Below, piece by piece: positions 47,270-58,309 of a DNA stretch of 64,000 bases. Numbering within the stretch: position 1 is the stretch's first letter; each line of letters begins with the position of its first letter. The notes under the pieces are model-generated. The model saw only the letters and a program-made list of their open reading frames with translations. It searched no databases and was not told where the DNA came from. Where the stretch lies: NCBI RefSeq assembly GCF_000687815.1, contig NZ_JHXU01000001.1, forward strand, positions 56,308 to 120,307, read 5' to 3'. Source of the stretch: Mycoplasma elephantis ATCC 51980. GTDB lineage: Bacteria; Bacillota_I; Bacilli_A; Mycoplasmatales; Metamycoplasmataceae. The position numbers and the translations under genes are program-made.

Positions 47270-47462
47270 TATGTTTTATAATGTCATCTAATAATTATCA
47301 ATATTTTGAAAATGAGTGTTTTGTCACTTATTTTAATGTTTGAATAGTTGCTTTATTTAATATTTTTTTAAAAATAGTTATTTTAAAGAAAGCATATTTT
47401 TTCACATTTCAACAAAACCTACTCAAAAAATACTGAAATTAATAATTTTGTGAAAATAATTT

Positions 47463-47492
47463 AAATAAAAAACAGCATCATTCATGAGATGC
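47463..47492 (-). terminator. Intrinsic terminator of pepA
   Basis: On the minus strand, GCATC (47488-47492) and GATGC (47475-47479) form a short 5-bp hairpin followed by TGTTTTTTATTT. The stem is short but GC-containing and correctly placed 20 bp after the pepA stop. Confidence 0.6.
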
Positions 47493-47513
47493 AGTAACAA
47501 GATAAATTATTTT

Positions 47514-48854
47514 TTATAATCCAAATTCTGTAAATGTTTTAAGTAATATGGCGGTAGGCTTATTTTTTATTTCGGCAGTACCTGCTATATCACAGTGAAT
47601 ATAATCTACATTTTCTGTAAAGTGGTTTAAGTACATTGCGGCATCATTGCTATCACAAAGTGTAGTTTCAGAACAATTTTTTATATCCGCAATATCTGTT
47701 TCTAGATTTTTCTTATCAAAATCTTTATGCATTGGCATTCTTCAAATTAATTCATGTTGTATGTTTGAACACTTTAATAGTTTTTCAAACTTGTCATCAT
47801 TAGTTGATCATACACCACTAAATGTTTGCCCTAATGCTGATACTATAGCCCCTGTTAATGTAGCGGTATCAATAATTGTTGTGGCTTTTAGTTCTTTTGC
47901 TGCATATGTTAATGCATCAGAAAGAACTAATCTACCTTCAGCATCAGTGTTTTCGATTTCAACATTCATGCCATTCATTGCTTTTATAATCATGTCTGGA
48001 GTAATAGCGTTTCCGTCAAGTCTATTATCAGTTATTGGTAACACACACGCAACATTTTGTTTTCCATTCAACATAGCTATAGATTTAATTGTTCCTGCCA
48101 TGATTGCTGCTCCCGACATATCAAACTTCATACCTAACATATGAAATTTTCCTATTTTGATATTGTACCCACCAGAATCGAATGTAATACCTTTACCAAC
48201 GTAAACAATTTTATTTTTATCATTTGGTTTAGGGGTATATTCGAGAACCACTAATCTTGGTTCATAAGAACTACCCTTATTCACCCCTAAAAGTAAATTC
48301 ATTTTTAATTTTTCAATTTCATTTTTATTAAGAAATTTTCCAGAACAGTGTGGTAAATTCATCTTGTTAAAGTCATCTGTAATCCGCTTGGCCAAATATT
48401 CACTTGTACAAATATTTGGTGGCATAATTTGTAATTCTTTAACTTCTGTAATATTTTGTGAAATAATTTCTGCTTTTTGCTTCTTCTTCCGATTGTATGT
48501 TTGCTTTGTATATAAACAAATATTTGTTTTTTTATCGCTATAATCTTTTTTCAAATTATATTGCTTATCAAATACAAAATGATAAGCATATATAAAACAC
48601 ATAATTAATTCATCAATATCTTCAAAATCATTAGTTAAAAATGAATCAAGATCAATTTGTCAATTTTGTTTAGATTCTTTAAAGACAATTAGTAACTTCC
48701 TATAAAGTGTTTCAAAATTATATTTATTTTTATTAAAAATTAAATAACCTGTATTTGAAGAAAGATCAATCATTTCGTGTGAAGAAAAATTATCATTATC
48801 AATAAATTGACATGAAATTAAAATATCATTGTTTCTTTTACTGGTTATTTGCAT
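47514..48854 (-). CDS. pepA: Leucyl aminopeptidase (M17, cytosolic)
   Basis: Removes N-terminal amino acids from peptides; two-metal M17 family. The 446-aa protein has KGITFDSGGYNIK (metal ligands and catalytic Lys; near residue 222) and the family signature NTDAEGRLVLSDAL (near 302), followed by TLTGAIVSALG. The N-terminal 150 residues are the usual poorly conserved domain. A GGAGCAATT ribosome binding site precedes the ATG. It is a single gene divergent from the chromate-transporter pair. Placed between two oligopeptide importers, it would finish the breakdown of imported peptides. Confidence 0.95.
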
Positions 48855-48884
48855 AATTGCTCCATTTATATGATATTAAAGTAT

Positions 48885-48890
48885 TATAAT
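48885..48890 (+). promoter_or_regulatory. -10 box of the chrA-chrA-tex unit
   Basis: TATAAT lies 16 nt before the first chrA ATG at 48907, with AAGAGGA as the ribosome binding site in between. The 52-bp gap is shared with divergent pepA. Confidence 0.5.
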
Positions 48891-48906
48891 TGCAAAAAGA
48901 GGATTT

Positions 48907-49503
48907 ATGCAAAAAAAAATTAGTTTTTGAGTGGTTTTAATAATAATTATTAAAATTTCATTTATTTCATTTGGTGGCGGGAACGCAATTTTTCCTATAA
49001 TAAAAAAGGAAGTTTTAGAAAAAAGAAAGTGATTAGAAGAAGATGAATTTAATAATTTAATTGTCAAAACAAATCTTTTACCTGGGCCAAGTATAGTTCA
49101 GTCATTATCATATATTGCTATCAAAATTTTAGGATTTTGAAAAGGATCGATACTTATTCTATTAGCTTTAATTCCTCATATTTTGTTATTTTTTTCGATT
49201 TTTTTATGTATAAGTTATCTACCTCAAAAATATTTGTATGTTGTTTCCGTTGCAGTTTTACCAACAATAGCGGGTATTGTTTTAGCGTTTACGATTAATT
49301 TTATAAAGAAAAATAAAAATGAAATTAACAAATCTATTTTTTGATTAATTTTTCTTTTTACATTAGCATATTCAATATTTATGCCAGCACCATTTAATGC
49401 ACCAATTTTTCCAATGATTTTCATAATAATATACATAACTATTGTTTATATTGTTTCGTTATTAAAATCAAAAAAAGAAATAAAAGGTGAGCAAAATGAT
49501 TAG
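48907..49503 (+). CDS. chrA: Chromate transporter family protein, N-terminal-type half
   Basis: A 198-aa membrane protein with about five hydrophobic helices. The CHR-domain signature is present: FISFGGGNAIFPIIKKEVLE, then the LLPGPSIVQSLSYIA segment (family FGGxxxx...PGP). It is one of two adjacent short CHR genes, which together match one long ChrA. It overlaps the second gene by 8 nt. In bacteria ChrA exports chromate; in a mycoplasma the real substrate is unknown and could be another anion. Several TGA codons encode Trp. Confidence 0.82.
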
Positions 49504-50167
49504 CGTTATATTATTTTCAATTGGTTTATTAGTATTTATTTCATTAATTGTTTTTGGAGGAGGGCAAGTTTTTATGCCCTTATTTCAATTTTATTGAAAT
49601 AGTTTAAGTAATATTTTTAAAATACCTATTAGTCAAGAACTTATAGACGGGGCTTTTGCTGTAGCTAATGGAACACCTGGTGTTTTGTCGGTCAAATTTG
49701 CCTTCTTATCCGGATATTTTATAGGTCAAAATCAATGATATACATTTATTATTGTTTTAATTACATATCTTAGTTTTGTTGTTCCGCCAATTTTCTTAAT
49801 GTACATTTCAATGAGGTTATCTAAGAAATACAACAAACAAGGAATGTTTAATGTAATGTTATCTAAATATTTTAAACCAATTGTGGCCGCCATTATGATG
49901 GCATTAGTTGTTCAAATAATGATGGTATCAATCTTACCTTTTTTACATTTTAATTCTGAAAATTTTATTTTTAATCAAAAATATATTTATGTTCAAGAAA
50001 CACAAAAATCTATTTTTTTTAGCGATTATAGAAAATGAATCTTAATTCCTTGATGTTTGTTCTCGTTCGGATATTCTTTTTATTTATTTAAAAAAAATTT
50101 TCCTGTTTTTATTTTAATTTTATTAAATATAATAATTGCAATGATGATATTTCACCCATTTGTATAG
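49496..50167 (+). CDS. chrA: Chromate transporter family protein, second half
   Basis: A 223-aa membrane protein with about five helices. Signature VFGGGQVFMPLFQFYW at the N terminus and ANGTPGVLSVKFAFLSGY (the PGP-type motif reads TPG). It starts inside the end of the first CHR gene with its own ATG, so the pair is two genes rather than a frameshift. Paired short CHR proteins are thought to form a heterodimer with opposite topologies. tex begins 7 nt downstream, so the three genes are one transcript. Confidence 0.8.
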
Positions 50168-50174
50168 GAGAACA

Positions 50175-52310
50175 ATGAATAAAAAAATTATTAAGCAACT
50201 TGCTGAAAAATTAAATATAAAAGAAGGTCAAGTTGAAGCAAAACTTACGCTTTTAGAACAAGATAGTACAGTCCCATTTATTGCTAGATATAGAAAAGAT
50301 GTTACAGGAAATCTAGATGAAGAACAAATTGAATTTATCAATATCAAATATCGTTATGGTGTTGAGTTAGAAAAAAGAAAAGAAGCAATAATTGATATAT
50401 TAAAAGAAAAAGGATTATTAACCGATGAAATAAAAGAAGCCATATCAAAAGCCGAAACAAAAGCAGAAGTCGAAAATATTTATGAGCCATATAAAGTTGG
50501 TAAAAAAACAAAAGCAACAGAAGCTATTGCTTTAGGTTTAGAACCGTTAGCTAAATCTATCTTTGAAGCAACAGATAAATCTTTTAACCCATATGCAGAG
50601 GCCAAAAAATATATTAATGATAAAGTCCCAAATGTAGATTTTGCTATTGAGCAAGCTCAATTTATAATTTCTCAATGAATTTCACAAGATATAGAAACAA
50701 GAAAATATGTAAAAAATAATATTGAAACATATGGAATAGTTGTTTCAAAAGCTTCTGAAAAACAAAAAGAAAAAGACGAAAATAAAGTTTATGAGATATA
50801 TTATGATTTTCGCACACCAATTAAACACATAAAAGATTATCAAATATTGGCGATAAATAGGGCAAGCGAAAATAAAATTGTTTCTTACACATTAGAATTC
50901 AGGGATAAGCCTATTGAGTATGAGTTAAATAATAAATATTTTAAAATACCTACAACAGGAAAAATTATTAATGCTTCACTAAAAGATGCATTAATAAGAC
51001 TTATTTATCCTTCAATAGAACGTGAAATAAAGTCAGATTTATTTGCTAGAGCTGAAAAAAATTCGATTGAATTATTTTCAGAAAATCTTGAATCATTACT
51101 TTCTGCACCTGTTTTAAAAAACAAAAGAATACTAGCAATTGACCCTGGATATGTAAGTGGATGTAAAATTGCCATTATTGATGAAAAAGGTAAATTTTTA
51201 GAAAAAAAATTATTTTATATTACTAAAAAGAATCATTTTCCAGAATATAAAAAAATGTTTTTAGATTTAATCAAGAAGCATAGAATCAACATGATTGTTT
51301 CGGGAAATGGGACCGCATCTCATGAAGTAAAAGAATTTGTGGACGAGTTTCTAAAAGAAAATCATGATTTAAAAGTAACTGCAGATATTGTTTCGGAAGT
51401 CGGGGCTAGTGTTTATTCGGCATCAAAAATAGCAATAGCAGAATTTCCAGATTTAAGTGTTGAAGAAAGAAGTGCTATCAATATAGGAAGACGTCATCAA
51501 GATCCATTAAATGAACTTGTAAAAATTGACCCCAAATCTTTAGGAATCGGGCAATATCAACATGATGTTAATCAAAAAGAATTGAAGGAAGCGCTTGATT
51601 TTAAAGTTTCAAAAGTGGTAAACAAAGTAGGGTTAGAGATAAATTCTGCAAGTAAATCAATTCTTTCATATATATCAGGTATAACTCCATCGATAGCTGA
51701 AAAATTAGTAGAACATGTGAAAGAAACAAATGGATTTAAAAATAGAACAGAAATAGCAAAAGTAAAAGGCTTAACAAAAAAAGCTTATGAACAAGCTATT
51801 GGTTTTTTAAGAATTTCGGATTCACCTTATTATTTTGATAGAACTTTTGTACACCCTGAATCATATCCCCTTGCTAACAAATTGATAAAACACATAAATT
51901 TAGATTTAGATAAAATTGATAAAAAGTTTGTTGAAGAATTAGATCGTGAAAAATTAATTAAAGAATTAGGTTCAAACAAAAGTGAAATTGATATGATAGT
52001 TGATGCTCTTATAGAGCCTTATAGAGACGTAAGGGATGAAAGAAAAACTCCAAATTATAATCAAAATATAAAAGAAATAAGTGATGTTGTTGAAAATGAA
52101 ATTTATGAAGGAATAATTAAAAATATTACAGATTTTGGAGCATTTGTTTATTTTGGTATAAAAACAAATGCTTTAGTACACGTAAGTAAATTAAGTGAAA
52201 AAATTACTCAATCTAATAAATATAAACCAGAAGCATTAGTAAAAATAAAAATTTTAAACAAGGATGAATCAAAAGGAAGAATTGGAGCAGAAATTATAGA
52301 ATTTATTTAA
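50175..52310 (+). CDS. tex: Tex family S1 RNA-binding protein
   Basis: A 711-aa nucleic-acid-binding protein of the Tex/YhgF family (linked to transcription in other bacteria). Domains in order: Tex N-terminal helical domain (MNKKIIKQLAEKLNIKEGQV; VPFIARYRKDVTGNLDE), a YqgF-like RNase H fold (ILAIDPGYVSGCKIAII, near residue 317), helix-hairpin-helix motifs (SISGITPSIAEKLVEHV; VKGLTKKAYEQAIGFL), and a C-terminal S1 domain (GIIKNITDFGAFVYFGIKTN, near 655). Length is a little below the usual 720-780. The start follows a GGAGAACA site; upstream in-frame codons lie inside the previous gene. Confidence 0.95.
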
Positions 52311-52329
52311 CAAAAATTAAAAAATTTTA

Positions 52330-52335
52330 TATAAT
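52330..52335 (+). promoter_or_regulatory. -10 box of the pepF-opp2 leader
   Basis: TATAAT right after the tex stop. Transcription would begin around 52341, exactly at the 5' strand of the first helix of the leader structure. No terminator separates tex from this promoter, so read-through from tex is possible too. Confidence 0.55.
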
Positions 52336-52339
52336 TTTA

Positions 52340-52501
52340 AAGTTATGTTACAAAGAAATACACATTTTATTATTAAGTGCTCAAATAAGATTATGAAAAT
52401 AGTCTATTTTTGCTCTAAGTAATCGTAACAAAAACTTATTTTTTTAAAATTATTTAATTAAAAACGATTGTTTGGATGCAAAACCAACAATCGTTTTATT
52501 T
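52340..52501 (+). promoter_or_regulatory. Unassigned structured leader (candidate riboswitch) of pepF-opp2
   Basis: P1 is AAGTT-a-TGTTAC (52340-52351) / GTAACA-aa-AACTT (52425-52437). Within it, P2 is TTATT / AATAA (52370-52374, 52384-52388) and P3 is GATTAT / GTAATC (52389-52394, 52419-52424), which encloses a 6-7 bp hairpin (52395-52411). P2, P3 and P1 abut, giving a three-way junction. TCTAAGTAATCGT (52414-52426) can pair over 13 bp (three G-U) with ACGATTGTTTGGA (52464-52476), breaking P3 and the terminator. So aptamer-plus-terminator and antiterminator are mutually exclusive. I cannot match the core to a known riboswitch class; ligand unknown. Confidence 0.6.
52461..52500 (+). terminator. 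Attenuator terminator upstream of pepF
   Basis: Perfect 12-bp inverted repeat AAAACGATTGTT (52461-52472) / AACAATCGTTTT (52486-52497) with a 13-nt loop and a T-rich tail, about 22 nt before the pepF start. It sits in a leader, not after a gene, and its left arm is the target of the antiterminator. Confidence 0.85.
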
Positions 52502-52521
52502 ATATTTGGAAAGGAGGTACA

Positions 52522-54360
52522 TTGAAGAATAAACAATATAAAAATCGCAATGAAATTGACCCAAAATTTAAATGAAACCTAGATATTTTATTAGATGGTA
52601 AAAGTCCAAAAGATGCAATAAATGAATTATTTATTATGTCAAAAGAACTTTTAAAATACAAAGATGATAAATATAATTCAATAAATGATTTTTTAAAATT
52701 TAAAAAAATCGAAGAGCAATTTACGATTAAGTATAATAAAATCTACAATTATTTGTCAAATAAACAAAATGAAAATGTGGTTGATAAAGAAATTAATTTG
52801 TTATATTCCGAATTTGAATATTTATATAACAATTTTATTAGTGAATATGGTTGTGAAGATACAAGAATTATTAAAAATGAAGAAAAAATTAAAGAATGAA
52901 TTAATTTAAAGGAATTTGAACCATATAAAAAGAATATCTTAGCAGTTATTGATTCGAAAAAATATAAATTAGAAGCAAATATTGAAGATTATATAAACAA
53001 ATCCTCATACGGAATCCCTGATATTGAAAGCATTTTTAGCATTATTGATAATTCGGAAATAGATTATGGTTATGCCACTAATAGCAAAAACAAAAAAATT
53101 AAAATTACAAATGCTAACTATTCATCATTATTAAAACATAACGATTTTAATGTAAGGAAAACAGCAAAATTAAGTTATGAAGATGCTTACATTAAAAGAA
53201 AAAATTCATATAGCGCTTTGTTATTTAATGAATTTAAATCTCATGTTTCTGAAGCGAAAATACGAAATTATAATTCAACAGTAGAAATGTTAACTTATGA
53301 GGATCGTATTGATGATAAATTTATTACAACTCTATATAGCGCGGTTAAAAATAATTTATATATCTTTAAAAAATATCATAAATATAAAAAGAAATTCTTT
53401 AAAGCTAAATTTAAAAAAGAATATACAAGATTTGATTCTGAAGTTGATTTATTTAAATTGAAACAATCATACACAATTAATGAAGCTCAAGAATTAGTTT
53501 TGGAAGCGCTTAAACCATTTGGTGAAAATTATATTAACCAAATTAATAAAGCTTTTAGTGAAAATTGGATAGATTATATGGTTTGTGATAACAAACAATC
53601 TGGAGCTTATTCAATTGGTGCAACATATGGTTTAGATAAAAAATATATTCTTATGAATTTTGACAACCAATTACGCTCTGTTGAAACTCTTGCTCACGAG
53701 TTAGGTCATTCAATGCATAGTTTTTATAGTGATAATAATTTGAACATAGAAGAGTCGCAATATCCAATATTTTTGGCTGAAATTGCCTCAATCTTTAATG
53801 AACTCATGCTTTATGATCATTTACTCCTTTCTTCTCCTTCTGAAATTGAAACTTTCTCAATTTTAAATTCTATTATTAATGGTTTTATTGGTACTGTTAT
53901 GCGACAAGTAGAATGATCAAATTATGAATATAATCTTTATAAAGCTATAGAAACTGGTAAGGCATCGCCAAATTATGATTCTTTATCAAAAATATATTTT
54001 GAAAACTCAAAAGAGTATAATTACAAAACAAACATAAAATCGAATAAATTCAACGAAAATGAACAAATAGGTTGTATTTATGTCCCTCATTACTATATGA
54101 ATTTTTATGTATATAAATATGCAATAGGTCAATTAGTTGCTAATATATTTTTTGAAAGATACAAGCAAAAAGGGAAAGATATTCTAGAAGAATATATAAC
54201 AAAATTTTTAAGTGCGGGAGGCAAAAAGTGACCTCTAGAAATTCTTAAAGACAACAATATTGATTTATATGACCCTAATGTTTATAACTTAGGTTTTAAA
54301 AACATAGAATCAGTTATCAACCAATGAATAAAGATTGGTAAAAAATTATTTAAAAAATAA
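52522..54360 (+). CDS. pepF: Oligoendopeptidase F (M3B zinc peptidase)
   Basis: Cytosolic zinc peptidase that cleaves medium-length oligopeptides. The 612-aa protein has the M3 active-site motif HELGHSMH (near residue 392) with the third ligand Glu downstream in FLAEIASIFNE, and C-terminal YVPHYYMNFYVYKYAIG, typical of PepF. The substrate-side motif ATYGLDKKYILMNF is also present. The start is TTG at 52522, chosen because it lies 4 nt after a very strong AAAGGAGG; the first in-frame ATG, at 52636, lies far into the domain. oppA2 follows 22 nt later, so pepF leads the opp2 operon and lies behind the attenuator leader. Confidence 0.93.
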
Positions 54361-54382
54361 ACTAAATTAGAAAGGAATATAT

Positions 54383-57178
54383 ATGTTTAAAAAAAGACAT
54401 TTATTTATAGCGTTAGCGAGCATACCAGCTTTGTTAGCGTCAACATGTGTTATAAGTTGTAATAATAATGATAACGAAAACATCATAAATAGACGCAATA
54501 CACTTATAACTAGATATAATGCATCAAGAACAATCGAACCATTTTTCTATGACTTTTCAGCATCTTACGGTAGCATGACCGCTGGTCATGAAAACACATA
54601 TTTATCAGGAAATTTCATAAGATATGCTCGTAGTGGTGAAACAAAAATTACAAAAACACCTAAACAAGTAGGTGGAGCAGTTGTTTACGACTTCAAGGTA
54701 GAAAAACCTACATTAGAGTGATTACAATTAGATTTATCTTCAGAAATTTTATTAACTCTATGAGATGGTACTAAAAAATATTATACAAATTCAAAGCATG
54801 AAGTAACTCCTAAGTGAGATGAAAAACAACAAGTTTTAAAATTATCTTCTAAGGATGAAAAATCAGTTAATAATCCACAATTTATAAAAGATTTAGAAAA
54901 AGCAAAAAGTGTTCAATTTATTATAAGAGATGTAAATTGGACTGATTCAAATAATAAAGAAACAAAATATAAACTAATTGCAGATGATTTTTACTATTCA
55001 TGAATGAGAACTCAATTGTTATCAATAAAAAATAGGATTAAAAATGGTGCAAAAGATGTTATCTCAGAAGAATTAAAAAATGGTAAAAAAACATACGTAG
55101 ATGAAATCGGGAAATTGTATCGTGGAGCAAAAACACATTTTAGTGATACATCATATTATCCTAATGGTTATTTATTAGAATTATTTGGAGTTGATTTAGA
55201 AGGATTGGACGACTATAACAAAACTGTTGTTGAAGTTGAAAACTCTCAAGGTCAAAAAGTAAAAGCGTTTACATTTAATGCTTCACCTTCATTAATAAAA
55301 CAAAATGAAGGAAAAACAGGTGCTGAAGTACAAAATGCTAAATTTGTTGATTACCTAAAAACTTTATGTAATGAATTGGTATTTTCACCAGCTCCTAGTC
55401 AATATATAAAAGAAGTAGCGGAAGCAAATAATGAAGAACAAACAGTTGATGATAATGATATAAAAGAAAAATTAAAATCTCTTACTGGAGATGTTAAAAA
55501 ATACGGATATTATTGATATGGTAATAAAAGAGAACAACTACTTTATGTTAGTCCATTTATACCTAATGGATATAATTCCGAAACAAACACAGAAACATAC
55601 ACACAAAATAAATACTACTGAGATCAAGGTTGAGTTAATTCTAAAAATTCAATTAAAAAAATTCAAAATGAATATAAAGCAGCTCCTATTGACGGAAAAG
55701 AATTTAATGATTCGCAATTTAATGCATTTAAAGCAGGATTAATTGATTCTATTTCTTATGATTCTCTTAGTCAAAGCAACAAAGATAAAGTTGATGCAGG
55801 TATTCCAGAATTTCCAATACAATATAAACAATCGTTAAACAAAAATCATAGGTTATATCAACTTTTAGAAAATATTATTCCTGTTTCAGACCCTGAAAAC
55901 ACAAATAATTATTCATTCAATACAAACTATGCAAAAATGATTTTTGGATATTCATTAGATGATATAAAAAAAGGAGTAAATAGCGATAATAAAGATGTTG
56001 CAACAGCATCATCATTTGTAAAAGGTTATGGAAAATCATTTAGATCTTTAGTGGCTAATACAATTAATATGTATGCTTTTACAGCATTCATTTCTAACAA
56101 TCAAAATCAACCATTATTATCTGGAATAGCGTTAGATTCTCCATGATTTACAAATACAGAAAAAACTCCAAGAGAGAATTTATATGAAATTAATGAAACA
56201 TATGTTTTTGATAAAGATGGAAATAAATTAAATTTATCAAACACAACTGACCCAAAATACGCAATCACACATAAAGATCTTGAAAATTTTGATATTCATC
56301 AAAAAACTGAAGATAAATTAAGGACACCTTTTTATGAAAAAATTCAAAAAGCAATGAAAGAATTGCTAGACGAATTTTATGCTAAAAACTCGTTAGCAAA
56401 TACAGATAAAATTAAATGAACACAATGTTACAGATATACAAACCCAGATGATAAAACTAGACAAGCAATGGATACCTACAAAAAACTTGTTAATTCATTA
56501 GATCCAAGATTGGAGTTTGATATTATATATCCAAAAGATGGAAAAGAACTTCAACAACAAGTTGTTTATGGTACGGGACTAAAAGAGTTTAATGGTTGAG
56601 GATATGACTATGAAGCACAAGGTTCATACTATACAGGACTAACAGCATCCACATCAACTAGTTTATTATATGTTCTTTCAACAATACTAAAAGAAGAAGG
56701 TAATTTACAAACTCAACTTCCAACATTAACAAAACTAGCTAAATTACTTGACAAAAAACTTTCAGTAGTTCCAAATTCTAACTATTTTATACCATTTGAA
56801 CTTAAATACTATTCAGACATTCCAAATAAATTTTTAATATCAAATAGCGTAAATGAATTATATAGAGACTCTAATGGAACCATTAGATTATTGGATGAAA
56901 AAAATGCGGATGACAAAGCAATTTTGGATGCTCGTAAAAATGTTGGAGAATTCAATACAGTACTTGCAAAAATATTCCTTGACCTTCAAGGAGAATTAAC
57001 TGTAGAAGAACACATAGAATTAATAAAAGAAATTAACTCAGTTTATATTTGAGATTTTGGAACAAATTTACAAACAGCAATACGCCCTAGACCTGTAATT
57101 CAAACAAATAAATATATTGCTCCAAACTCAAGTAGTTCAGTTCCTTATTACCAAGATCTTGTACTTGTAAATAAATAA
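54383..57178 (+). CDS. oppA: Oligopeptide-binding lipoprotein OppA (set 2)
   Basis: A 931-aa lipoprotein. Signal peptide MFKKRHLFIALASIPALLAS leads to a lipobox with Cys (VISC), so it is membrane-anchored outside. The N-terminal mature part (YNASRTIEPFFYDFSASYGS) and the later WGYDYEAQGSYYTGLTAS segment fit the large SBP_bac_5 peptide-binding proteins of mycoplasmas, though similarity to set-1 OppA is low. Several TGA codons are Trp. It has an AAAGGAATA site before the ATG. It stands between pepF and oppB2 and should deliver peptides to the OppB2-OppC2 channel. The assignment rests mainly on gene order plus overall size. Confidence 0.82.
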
Positions 57179-57184
57179 TTTATC

Positions 57185-58309
57185 ATGTTCAAATATTTAA
57201 TACAGCGTGTTATTTTAGCACTATTTACTATATTAATAATTACCATCGTAACCTACACATTGGTTGCGTGGTTTTCTAATGAACCTTGGACTAGCGAATA
57301 TATTGATAAAGGTGGATACAAAGTTTTCAATAAATCAGCCGAATTATATGTAAAAGAAAAAATGGTTGAATATGATTGAGGGAGATTTGATGAAGAAGGT
57401 AATTTTTATAGATTGCCTATAATCCAAAGGTTCTTTATGTACATTGGGGATATACTAAAAGGCGATTTTGGTGATATATATTTAGATTCAAATAAAAGTA
57501 TTTCAACATATATACCTAATGTATTTTTCAAACCATTAAAATGAACAATTATTGTTACGGTTCCATCATTTATTATTTCTGCATTTTTAGGAATTATTTT
57601 AGGAATATGATCTGGATATAAAAGAGGTACATTTATTGATACTATAATTAATACTACAAGTTTATTATTTGTTGCATTACCATCATTTGTAATTGCTCCA
57701 TTTGTTATTCAAATAGCAATGAAAATGGGAATTGCTCCTGAAGTACTCAACCCTGAAAAACAAACAAGTGCAACTACCTTTGAAATCATTGTTTCATATA
57801 TACCTGTAATATTGGTTGTTACACTTACGTCCATGGTTGGTTATATTATTTATACAAGAAACATGCTTATAACTGTAATGAATACAAATTATGTATTGAT
57901 AGCTAAATCAAAAGGTTTAAATAAATCACAAATATTTTTTAAATATATATTAAGGAATATTTCTATCCCTCTTTCAGGTTCAATTATAACATCATATATG
58001 ATCCTACTTACTGGTTCATTAGTTATAGAACGTTATTGAAATATACCAGGTTCATCACAATTAATAGTTAATTCGTTTCCGAATGGTGAAATAAATATTG
58101 TCATGTTTAATATTTTATTCTTTACTTCTTTAGGAATATTTAACACAATTTTAGTTGATGTTTCATATGTTTTTCTAGATCCTAGAATAAAATATGGACA
58201 AAAATCTCCTAATTCAGTTTATGCAAAATTTAGAGCTTATTTGATTAGAAGAAAACTTATTAAAGAATTAGTTAATAAGCAAAAAGGAAAAATTTATGGA
58301 ACAGAATAA
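57185..58309 (+). CDS. oppB: Oligopeptide ABC transporter permease OppB (set 2)
   Basis: A 374-aa membrane protein. The N-terminal helix MFKYLIQRVILALFTILIIT and following residues match OppB proteins; a 90-residue outer loop separates it from the next helix (KWTIIVTVPSFIISAFLGII). The EAA coupling motif reads YVLIAKSKGLNKSQIFFKYI, and the C terminus has SYVFLDPRIKYG, the OppB ending. About six helices. It starts 6 nt after oppA2 without a strong ribosome binding site and overlaps oppC2 by 14 nt, so translation is probably coupled. Confidence 0.92.

Larger units (their letters stand above)
47233..47513. other. Gap between pepA and the PDxFFG-opp1 operon
   Basis: 281 bp, very AT-rich, no open frame of note. 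It holds the promoter side of the PDxFFG-opp1 operon (minus-strand TATAAT at 47264-47269 and AAGGAAAAA ribosome binding site just before 47232) and the pepA terminator. A 10-bp hairpin with one G-U pair is possible on the plus strand at 47309-47334. Confidence 0.5.

Noticed and set aside
47647..48144. 165-codon plus-strand frame opposite pepA
   Set aside because: It is the antisense shadow of the conserved M17 catalytic domain and has no ribosome binding site.
49496..49503. Frameshifted single chrA gene
   Set aside because: The second gene has its own ATG and both halves are complete CHR domains, as in known short-CHR pairs.
54383..57178. OppA2 as a pseudogene because of weak similarity to OppA1
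   Set aside because: The frame is complete over 931 codons, with signal peptide, lipobox and correct operon position.
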